Shown: piece after piece, positions 6,771 to 12,423 of the stretch
Position numbering within the stretch: position 1 is the first letter of the stretch
How the letters are laid out: each line of letters begins with the position of its first letter
DNA from: a virus
Length of the DNA: 30,791 nt
IMG/VR virus record: IMGVR_UViG_3300005782_000017
Span: 1 to 30,791 of that record
Reading direction: 5' to 3' (one strand)
Position numbers and translations under genes: made by a program
The notes under the pieces: generated by a model
What the model was told of the DNA's origin: nothing
Databases searched by the model: none
What the model saw: only the letters and a program-made list of their open reading frames with translations

Positions 6771-7145
6771 ATGGAATGGGTAGATATAGTAACAAAGTTA
6801 GTAGTAGCTATTGTAGTAACTGTTACTCCTATTGTTTGGGCATTAATTAAAAGGAAATTAAAACTTAATGAAGAAAACTGGAAAGGCGTTGTTAGAATTA
6901 TAGAACAATCTGTTGAGGATGTTTATATAAATGTTGTGCGTGATTTAAAAAAGGCAAGTGCAGATGGAAAACTTACTAAGGAAGAAATTAAAGATTTACA
7001 AGAAAAGGCGTGGGTAATTGCTGAAAAAGTTGGAAGTGATAAGGGGATTGATTTAATTAAAGAATTTGCTAAAGTTGGCGGAAAAGAATATTTTCCTGTT
7101 TTAGTAAGTAAGGTTATTAGTGAAGTGAGAGGTAAAAGAAAGTGA
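6771..7145 (+). CDS. Probable LLH-family holin
   Basis: A 124-residue protein. One N-terminal transmembrane segment (about residues 7-27, IVTKLVVAIVVTVTPIVWAL) is followed by a cytoplasmic helical domain with a GKLTKEEIKDLQEKA block and a final conserved-looking KEYFPVLVSKVISEV. Length, single membrane segment and the KLTKEE block fit phage holins of the LLH type, which permeabilise the inner membrane for lysis. No endolysin is seen nearby in this window. The ATG follows AAGGAGA. Overlaps the next start by four bases. Confidence 0.6.
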   Translation: MEWVDIVTKLVVAIVVTVTPIVWALIKRKLKLNEENWKGVVRIIEQSVEDVYINVVRDLKKASADGKLTKEEIKDLQEKAWVIAEKVGSDKGIDLIKEFAKVGGKEYFPVLVSKVISEVRGKRK

Positions 7146-7387
7146 AATATAAAAGACCTGAAGAAACAAGGCTTATATGTCGTTTTTGTGGAAGTCTTAT
7201 TTCTGAACAAAGGTGTAGGGCACTTATACGAGATAGGTGCCCTATATGTTCAAAGTGTGATGCTTTTATTCGTATTGATAATATTCTCATTGCTTTAAGG
7301 GTTAAAAAGATTAAACTTACTTATGCACAATTTATTAAGTTATTTCCAATAAGAACACGTCCTATTCTCTTGAAGTTGATTCTTTGA
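7142..7387 (+). CDS. Small zinc-ribbon protein
   Basis: An 81-residue basic protein starting at GTG 7142, which overlaps the upstream TGA (GTGA). CRFCG (about residues 13-17) and CPICSKC (about 34-40) form a likely zinc ribbon; the remainder is hydrophobic and Lys/Arg-rich (TYAQFIKLFPIRTRPILLKL). It ends the first accessory block. Function unknown. Confidence 0.5.
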   Translation: MKYKRPEETRLICRFCGSLISEQRCRALIRDRCPICSKCDAFIRIDNILIALRVKKIKLTYAQFIKLFPIRTRPILLKLIL

Positions 7388-7607
7388 TGGTATTTTGCCT
7401 CAAAATCATCATATGAGGACCCATAGGGCAAGATAGGGGAGCTTTGTCAGACCTATTGGTATGATGTAATGGTATTGGATACATGTGAACGTATAATGCG
7501 TTAGGATTAATATATTGTCACTTCTAATAAAACTTAAGGAATGGATTTGTATAGAATATATATGTGGATTATATTCTATTTATTTTTTTCTTTTAAGGAG
7601 GCATAAA
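7388..7607 (+). other. Intergenic leader region with possible structure and promoters
   Basis: This 220-base gap is less A+T-rich at its start. Short complementary arms TTGCC (7395-7399) and GGCAA (7427-7431), and CCTCA (7398-7402) with TGAGG (7414-7418), could form alternative small stems. An isolated TATAAT lies at 7492-7497 without a good -35 element. A better promoter candidate is listed at 7547. No T-run terminator is visible. Confidence 0.4.
7547..7575 (+). promoter_or_regulatory. Candidate sigma70-type promoter
   Basis: TTGTAT (7547-7552) and TATATT (7570-7575) are separated by 17 bases. The -10 box matches consensus at 5 of 6 positions; the -35 box only at TTG. It would start transcription near 7582, 26 bases ahead of the gene at 7608, and drive the second accessory block. 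Confidence 0.4.
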
Positions 7608-7847
7608 ATGGAAGAATTGTCAAAGAAACGTATTAAAAAATTAATTAAAGAAGCTCTTAAGGACGATAAGCTTCATAAAAGGTACAGGAACTTAATAGAA
7701 AATCTCTTTAAAATCATTAAGGATTATTCTAATTTGGTACAAGGATTGTTTGAAGTACTTGAAGATGCAGGTTTAATGGACGAAAAGGAATTACCAGAAA
7801 AAGAGTGGAAAGCTCCTACTTTCTATAACTCTGAGGACTTTGAATAG
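7608..7847 (+). CDS. Small charged helical protein
   Basis: A 79-residue protein started at the ATG at 7608 behind TAAGGAGG; the frame is open upstream to 7515 but without a ribosome binding site. It is helical and strongly charged: Lys-rich first third, acidic last third. First gene of the second accessory block, 8 bases ahead of the lipoprotein gene. No family recognised. Confidence 0.5.
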   Translation: MEELSKKRIKKLIKEALKDDKLHKRYRNLIENLFKIIKDYSNLVQGLFEVLEDAGLMDEKELPEKEWKAPTFYNSEDFE

Positions 7848-7855
7848 GAGGTAAT

Positions 7856-8611
7856 ATGGAATCAAAATGGAGAACACTTGCAACTGCTTTTTTACTTCTT
7901 ATTTTGTTAGTATTTATTACTAACTTTGTAGGATGTAAAAAAAGTAGCAGAAGTTCAAAAGGAAAAACAAATACTTCAACTAGTACTAGTTCTGGTACTG
8001 GAACGGGCACTGAAACAAATACAGGCACAAATACGAATTCCAATACTGGAACTAATACTGGGACTACATCTGGAACAGGAACTGCAACTTCTACTAATGG
8101 AGCAAGTGATTTAAAAGTTTTTTATGATGTAAGATTTAATAATGTATACGAGTTTGAGATTATTGCAGGAGTGGATATTAATTCTGATAATTATACTGAT
8201 TTTGGAATTAAGTATGATAAAGTTTGTACTTTTTATAGTGGGTTAGATAACTTTACAGAAATGTTAATGTTATTTCCACTAGATGAAAATGGAAGTTTTA
8301 TTTTATTGTTGGAAGAACCAGTTATATCAAGTCCTGTAGATGTAGATGGAGATTCAAAACCGGAATTTGTCATATATAATTACAATTCAACTACGCTTGA
8401 AAGAACTTTAAAGATATATGATGCTGCTAATATGGTGATTAAGAGTGAAGTTGTAGTTGATTTAGGTTTGGACCATATGACTTACCGTTATATGAAAATT
8501 GCAGATGTAAATGGAGATAGTGTGCATGATATAATTTATTGTTATTGTTACGATTATAGTGGAGATTCAAAACCTAATTCATGGAGAATTATAATTTATA
8601 GCATAAAGTAA
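7856..8611 (+). CDS. Phage-encoded lipoprotein with VCBS/FG-GAP-like repeats
   Basis: A 251-residue protein. Residues 1-27 form a signal peptide ending in a lipobox-like FVGC (Cys27). Residues about 30-83 are a low-complexity Ser/Thr/Gly/Asn linker of alternating GT, NT and ST units. Three calcium-loop-like repeats follow: GVDINSDNYTDFG (105-117), PVDVDGDSKPEFVIY (160-174) and IADVNGDSVHDIIYC (215-229), the D-x-N/D-x-D pattern of VCBS/FG-GAP beta-propeller blades. It would be displayed on the host envelope on a flexible stalk. Possible roles are receptor masking, superinfection exclusion or a carried host trait. The linker DNA is repetitive and may slip. Confidence 0.7.
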   Translation: MESKWRTLATAFLLLILLVFITNFVGCKKSSRSSKGKTNTSTSTSSGTGTGTETNTGTNTNSNTGTNTGTTSGTGTATSTNGASDLKVFYDVRFNNVYEFEIIAGVDINSDNYTDFGIKYDKVCTFYSGLDNFTEMLMLFPLDENGSFILLLEEPVISSPVDVDGDSKPEFVIYNYNSTTLERTLKIYDAANMVIKSEVVVDLGLDHMTYRYMKIADVNGDSVHDIIYCYCYDYSGDSKPNSWRIIIYSIK

Positions 8612-8621
8612 AGGAGAAAAA

Positions 8622-9116
8622 ATGAAGTGTGATATTTGCAACGAAACAATTACAAATTTAGAAGAAAAAGACTTCCATGTTATTATTGGTAAAAGTGGAG
8701 ACATTCCATTTGATGTTAGTAAGTTTGAATTTTTTATGTGTAGAAAATGTAAAAGAAGAATGAATGTATGTTTGAGCGATGAAAGATTGAGTGATGAATA
8801 TCTTACAAGACCATTAACTTTATTGTTTAAGAGGATTATTAATGATGAAAAAGAGAGGTGGAAACCAGAAGAATCTACTGAAAGAACTTCCGTAATGTAT
8901 CCTGATGACGACCACGAGGACTATTCAGGAGAATTACAAATTACTAAAGGCAATGATGGAGATTTGCATGTTATAACAACTGGTGAAAAGGCAGTTCGTC
9001 TATGCAGGAGTGGTGGAGCTTCAAGTTTGATTCCAGGAGTTACTACATTATTGGATAGAATATTTAATAAAATAGCAAAATATATGGATGAAAAGGAAAG
9101 GAGGAAAAGTGGATAA
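8622..9116 (+). CDS. Hypothetical protein with N-terminal Cys pairs
   Basis: A 164-residue protein. CDIC (3-6) and CRKC (about 40-43) may bind zinc. A central acidic segment with PDDDHED is followed by a beta-patterned ELQITKGNDGDLHVITTG and a helical C-terminus. It starts 10 bases after the lipoprotein stop behind AAAGGAG, and its 3' end overlaps the SLOG gene by 8 bases. Family unknown. Confidence 0.55.
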   Translation: MKCDICNETITNLEEKDFHVIIGKSGDIPFDVSKFEFFMCRKCKRRMNVCLSDERLSDEYLTRPLTLLFKRIINDEKERWKPEESTERTSVMYPDDDHEDYSGELQITKGNDGDLHVITTGEKAVRLCRSGGASSLIPGVTTLLDRIFNKIAKYMDEKERRKSG

Positions 9117-9705
9117 ATTTTTTACTGGTGTTGGTTCAAGAAAGACACCAGAGGATAAATGTTTTTTATTGAAAAATCTTTCGGAAGAATTAGTAAAATT
9201 GGAATACGTACTTCGTTCTGGTCATGCAGCTGGTGCTGATAGAGCTTGTGAAGAAGGGGCAAACGGGAAAGCTCATATTTATCTTCCATGGAACAAATAT
9301 GGAACTAAGCCGTATAGGGAAGATAAAGGAGCATTAGTAAATGGTCATTCTTTCATTTTTCACATGGAGCATTGGCCTGAACATGTTAAGATAATAAAAG
9401 AAGTTTGTAAATCTTTTGAATTGGATTTTAATGGAATGAGAGAAGGAATACAAAAATTGTTATTTAGAAACGTTTTTCAAGTTCTTGGTCATAGAAGAGT
9501 GGCAAAGGGTGGGAAATCAATAGCTAGTTTTATTCAATCTGATATAGTTATTTGTTATCACGAAAATACAGGTGGCACAAGATACGCTACCGAAATTGCA
9601 AAGAAATTTAAAGTTCCAATTTTAAATGTAAAAGATTTTGGTACATTTGAAGAAGCACACGATGAAGTTCTTAATATTTTAGGTATTGAGGAGGAAACAA
9701 GATGA
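9109..9705 (+). CDS. SLOG-superfamily (YspA/DprA-like) nucleotide-binding protein
   Basis: A 198-residue protein started at GTG 9109, behind AAAGGAGG; an in-frame ATG at 9088 has a poorer context. The Rossmann-like SLOG pattern is clear: GVGSRKTP (7-14), LRSGHAAGADRACEEGA (35-51), IYLPW (57-61), and a late TGGTRYATEIAKKFKVPI segment typical of the distal strand-helix. SLOG proteins bind nucleotides or nucleotide-derived signals and often sit in conflict systems. It overlaps both neighbours and is two genes upstream of a DUF488-like gene; a NADAR gene lies about 3.3 kb upstream. Ligand unknown. Confidence 0.8.
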   Translation: MDKFFTGVGSRKTPEDKCFLLKNLSEELVKLEYVLRSGHAAGADRACEEGANGKAHIYLPWNKYGTKPYREDKGALVNGHSFIFHMEHWPEHVKIIKEVCKSFELDFNGMREGIQKLLFRNVFQVLGHRRVAKGGKSIASFIQSDIVICYHENTGGTRYATEIAKKFKVPILNVKDFGTFEEAHDEVLNILGIEEETR

Positions 9706-9962
9706 GTAGAAAAACAACGAAAGAAAGTGCAGTAATTATAGGATGGACTCATTATCCATTTATGACTATATTGAATGAAGGCTCAATAGTAATATGTGAT
9801 GATGAAAAAAGGAAAGAATGTAATAAAGCAAAAATATGTTTGGCTCCTGAAGTTCCACATTTTGAACGTAGAGATAAATTTTGTGATTGTAAAGAAGTAA
9901 AAATGAGTTGTAAATCATTTATTAAAAAGGGTAAGAAAGATGATAATAATAAACACAAATAA
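9702..9962 (+). CDS. Small Cys-rich protein
   Basis: An 86-residue protein starting by ATGA overlap with the SLOG stop. Six cysteines (ICDD, EC, ICL, FCDCKE and SCK) in the last two-thirds suggest a metal site. The beginning is hydrophobic-aromatic (VIIGWTHYPFMTIL). It overlaps the next gene by 23 bases. No family recognised; cotranslation with SLOG and DUF488-like genes suggests a shared context. Confidence 0.5.
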   Translation: MSRKTTKESAVIIGWTHYPFMTILNEGSIVICDDEKRKECNKAKICLAPEVPHFERRDKFCDCKEVKMSCKSFIKKGKKDDNNKHK

Positions 9963-10326
9963 TTTTTGGGGTGGTATTGATGCAGAGAATGGAATATGTG
10001 TAAGTATTGCAAGAACACAACCAAAAGAATTTAATTTACCTACTATTAAGTCTGCAATGCCCTCATCTAAATTATTGAATGATTGGAATTATAAGTTGAG
10101 ATATAAAGGAAAATTAGGAGAAGAAATATATAAACAAAGATTTTTAAGAGATTTTGACCCACTTTGGTTTATTAAAGAAATAAAGAATTTTATGTTAACT
10201 GAAAAAAATAAAAAAGTTACTTTGTGTTGTTGGTGTAGAGGTAGATTTTGTCACAGAAAATTAATAATTGAAAGGATAAAAAAGAACGCAGAATTATATG
10301 GCATTAGAATAGGAGAAGTGAAATGA
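9940..10326 (+). CDS. DUF488-like protein
   Basis: A 128-residue protein. TLCCWCRGRFCHRKLIIERI (about 94-113) matches the DUF488 hallmark: a hydrophobic strand, then Cys and a CHR motif before a helix. The N-terminus (IINTNNFWGGIDAENGICVSIART) fits the first strand of that fold. DUF488 proteins occur widely in bacteria and phages, and their activity is poorly known. It begins inside the previous gene and ends in ATGA overlap with the next. Confidence 0.6.
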   Translation: MIIINTNNFWGGIDAENGICVSIARTQPKEFNLPTIKSAMPSSKLLNDWNYKLRYKGKLGEEIYKQRFLRDFDPLWFIKEIKNFMLTEKNKKVTLCCWCRGRFCHRKLIIERIKKNAELYGIRIGEVK

Positions 10327-10859
10327 CTAACGCGAGAATAAGAGGGATTGAAACAGAATCATTTATAGATATTATTTGTTGGATGCGAGAATATTGTAGA
10401 TTATTTCCAATTAAACACTCATTTGATAAGAGATTTGCAATTGGTGTTTATCAAATACACCAAATAATGGGTTATGGTATTGAAATTGGAAGAATAGAAT
10501 ATGAACCATTAGCAGCTGCTTGTTTACATTTTATAGGAGTTGCAGAAATGTTAGATTTAGATTTGGAAACTTTTTTTTCAAATACTGATATAAGGGCAAT
10601 TAAAAAAACACATCGTGGTACAGATGATATAAGTTATTCAGGTTGGGACTATGTTTTATATAATGTTAGTAAAGCACAACAAATGATTTTTTATCGTTCT
10701 TTAATTTACAAAGGTATAAAGAGAAAAAAAAGATATAGTAAGACTTTGTTAGTTATATGTCTTGCAAATTTAATCATGTTTTTTATGGACAGAATTCCAG
10801 TAGATAAAAGAAAACAAGCATTTTATCTTGCAATGGAAACAATGTGTGGTTCTTTATAA
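10323..10859 (+). CDS. Helical protein of unknown function (faint MazG-like pattern)
   Basis: A 178-residue, almost entirely helical protein. Two segments look alike in layout: LAAACLHFIGVAEMLDLDL (about 63-81) and a C-terminal VICLANLIMFFMDRIPVDK. The layout recalls all-alpha nucleotide pyrophosphohydrolases (MazG-type), but the metal-binding ExxE...D residues are not evident. If related, it would be catalytically altered. It ends 5 bases before the tRNA gene. Confidence 0.5.
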   Translation: MTNARIRGIETESFIDIICWMREYCRLFPIKHSFDKRFAIGVYQIHQIMGYGIEIGRIEYEPLAAACLHFIGVAEMLDLDLETFFSNTDIRAIKKTHRGTDDISYSGWDYVLYNVSKAQQMIFYRSLIYKGIKRKKRYSKTLLVICLANLIMFFMDRIPVDKRKQAFYLAMETMCGSL

Positions 10860-10864
10860 ACAAA

Positions 10865-10948
10865 GCTCGTGTGACGGAATTGGAATACGTGAAGGATTTA
10901 AAATCCTTTGCTCGACGGAGTATGTGGGTTCGACTCCCATCACGAGCA
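10865..10948 (+). tRNA. tRNA-Leu (anticodon UAA)
   Basis: The acceptor arms GCTCGTG (10865-10871) and CACGAGC (10941-10947) pair fully, with discriminator A at 10948. The anticodon arm AAGGA-TTTAAAA-TCCTT gives anticodon UAA. A long variable arm (class II) follows, then a T-arm GTGGG-TTCGACT-CCCAT with one G-U pair. The 3' CCA is not encoded. It reads UUA, a codon frequent in this A+T-rich genome, and so probably supplements the host pool during late expression. It lies inside the operon. Confidence 0.93.
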
Positions 10949-10961
10949 GAAAGGAAAGTAC

Positions 10962-11306
10962 ATGAGTAATAGATGTCCATATTGTAATTTAGTTATTTTA
11001 GCACCAAGAGAATTAGAAATTGTGTCTATATTAGAAAAAGAAATGTCGAGTCACATGATATTGGAAAAGATGATAGAGAAAAAGTATGTTTTACCTAATA
11101 GGGATTTAGTTGATATAAAAGTGCAATTGAGAAGACTTATGAAGTGGGGAGTTATAGTAAAGCGTAAAATGACAGAAAAAGAAAAAGTAAGAAGAGGTGA
11201 TAAATTTATGTATAAAGTTAGTTCAAAATATATTTTTCTTGTTGGAATGTTAGATGAAAAACAAAAGGAGTATTTAGGAAAAAAGACTAAGTATTTTAGT
11301 AGTTAA
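10962..11306 (+). CDS. Possible winged-helix protein with N-terminal CPYC
   Basis: A 114-residue basic protein. The start at 10962, behind AAAGGAAAG, puts CPYC at residues 5-8. An upstream extension would run through the tRNA and is rejected. Residues about 18-80 (ELEIVSILEKEMSSHMILEK through LRRLMKWGVIVKRK) have the helix-turn-helix then wing layout. It might be a DNA-binding regulator; a single Cys pair may be redox or half of a dimeric zinc site. Low certainty on function. Confidence 0.55.
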   Translation: MSNRCPYCNLVILAPRELEIVSILEKEMSSHMILEKMIEKKYVLPNRDLVDIKVQLRRLMKWGVIVKRKMTEKEKVRRGDKFMYKVSSKYIFLVGMLDEKQKEYLGKKTKYFSS

Positions 11307-11366
11307 AGTACTTTTATAGCTATTATTATAAATAGATGGATTTTTTTAAAAAGGAGATATATTATA

Positions 11367-11675
11367 ATGAAAAAGAAAGTAAAAAAAGTAAAGAAAATAA
11401 AAAAGGTTAAGATAAAAATAAAGAAAGTGAAAAAAGTAAAGAGGGATAAAGTAAAAATAAAGAAAGTAAAAAAAATAAAGAAAGTTAGAAAGATTAAGAA
11501 GATAAAAAAAGATGTATATATAGACAAAATTAATTACGATAGAAAGTATCAAACAAGGAGAGTTATAGAATGCATGGAGTGTAAGAGAAATGTTCTTGTT
11601 GCTATTGAAGCAAAAAGAGTTACTTGTCATATATGCTTGTTAAGAAAATTAAAGAACAAAAAAGAAAGGGCTTGA
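11367..11675 (+). CDS. Zinc-ribbon protein with very long Lys/Val/Ile-rich basic arm
   Basis: A 102-residue protein. Residues 1-48 are almost only Lys with Val/Ile (repeats of KKVKK and KKIKK), with net charge above +25. Residues about 69-90 hold CMEC and CHIC, a zinc ribbon. The encoding DNA is a purine-rich A/G/T repeat (AAAGTAAAGAAAATAAAA-like) that also begins the terminase gene. The arm resembles DNA-condensing tails of histones or phage internal proteins, so binding DNA or RNA is likely. The ATG follows AAAAAGGAGAT. Confidence 0.6.
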   Translation: MKKKVKKVKKIKKVKIKIKKVKKVKRDKVKIKKVKKIKKVRKIKKIKKDVYIDKINYDRKYQTRRVIECMECKRNVLVAIEAKRVTCHICLLRKLKNKKERA

Positions 11676-11678
11676 AGA

Positions 11679-12056
11679 ATGGACAATAAACAAAAGTGTA
11701 TAGAAAAAATAAAGAAAGTTTTTAATAAGTTTTATGAAAATAAATATGAAATGGAAATTTTTGATGAGGAAAAAATGTATCATTTGGAGGAAGAATTTCT
11801 TGAGTTATTAGTAAATCTTTCAGAGTTATATTTGTGTTATGAAGTATTTAAAAACAAAGCAAAAAAAGTATCGAAAGATAAAATAGGTGGAGCTAAATTA
11901 CTTATAAGAAACGTGCCAGTGTTAAAAACTATGTCAGAAGCATTTGAATTTAGGTTTGCTCGTTTTTGTACATTTATTTCTGGTTTGCCTCGTACTCCAA
12001 AAATATTTGAAGAGTATATGCAAAAAGTTAATATGAAAATAAGAGAACTCTTCTAA
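11679..12056 (+). CDS. Helical protein upstream of the terminator
   Basis: A 125-residue protein with charged amphipathic helices (IEKIKKVFNKFYENKYEMEI, HLEEEFLELLVNLSELYLC). It is the last gene before the terminator at 12095. Its position just ahead of the packaging genes invites comparison with a small terminase, but I see no helix-turn-helix and do not make that call. It follows the previous stop by 3 bases behind AAAGGGC. Confidence 0.5.
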   Translation: MDNKQKCIEKIKKVFNKFYENKYEMEIFDEEKMYHLEEEFLELLVNLSELYLCYEVFKNKAKKVSKDKIGGAKLLIRNVPVLKTMSEAFEFRFARFCTFISGLPRTPKIFEEYMQKVNMKIRELF

Positions 12057-12094
12057 AGAAAAAATAAATATAATAAAAAGATAAAAGAAGGACT

Positions 12095-12128
12095 GGGGAG
12101 TTTTGTAATTGAACTCTCCTATTTTTTT
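12095..12128 (+). terminator. Rho-independent terminator
   Basis: GGGGAGTT (12095-12102) pairs with AACTCTCC (12112-12119) with one G-U pair around a 9-base loop, followed by TA and seven T (12122-12128). It closes the accessory operon. The 3' half overlaps the promoter that drives the packaging genes. Confidence 0.8.
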
Positions 12129-12137
12129 GTCTATAAT
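12109..12137 (+). promoter_or_regulatory. Sigma70-type promoter for the packaging/head operon
   Basis: TTGAAC (12109-12114) and a perfect TATAAT (12132-12137) are 17 bases apart. The -35 box lies in the loop and 3' arm of the terminator. The predicted start near 12144 leaves a leader of about 16 bases before the ATG at 12160. Confidence 0.7.
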
Positions 12138-12159
12138 ATATGGATAGATGGAGATAAAC

Positions 12160-12402
12160 ATGGATGAATCTAAATTTTATGCTGTAAAGACTAATGATAA
12201 ATGTAAATGTTGTGGAAAGAAGTTTGGGTATTTAACAAGTAGACATAGAATTATAGTTGCAGAAGGTAATTCTGTATATTTTTTGAAGAAATTTTTGGAC
12301 AATAAAAAGAGCGGAGAATTGATTGAAATTGATATGAAAGATTTAATAAAAAAAGAAGTTCAGTTTGTTTTATTTTCGGATATGATTAAAGAAAAAACAT
12401 GA
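12160..12402 (+). CDS. Small protein with CxCC motif
   Basis: An 80-residue protein started at ATG 12160, because GGAG lies 6 bases ahead; an in-frame ATG at 12148 lies too close to the predicted transcription start. CKCCGKKFGY (about 15-24) is a half zinc knuckle; the rest is mixed alpha/beta and charged. First gene of the packaging operon. No helix-turn-helix typical of a small terminase is evident, and function is unknown. Confidence 0.55.
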   Translation: MDESKFYAVKTNDKCKCCGKKFGYLTSRHRIIVAEGNSVYFLKKFLDNKKSGELIEIDMKDLIKKEVQFVLFSDMIKEKT

Positions 12403-12423
12403 GCTTAGATAAGGGGTGATTAA

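Noticed and set aside
10323-10859. Confident MazG pyrophosphohydrolase
   Set aside because: The helical layout is similar, but the metal-binding acidic residues are not seen, so only a faint resemblance is recorded.
10783-10980. Minus-strand reading frame containing DGSRTHILRRAKDF
   Set aside because: It is the antisense translation of the tRNA-Leu gene, a well-known type of false protein.
11303-11630. Minus-strand hydrophobic Phe-rich frames
   Set aside because: They mirror the Lys-rich arm of the + strand gene; AAA and AAG read as TTT and CTT.
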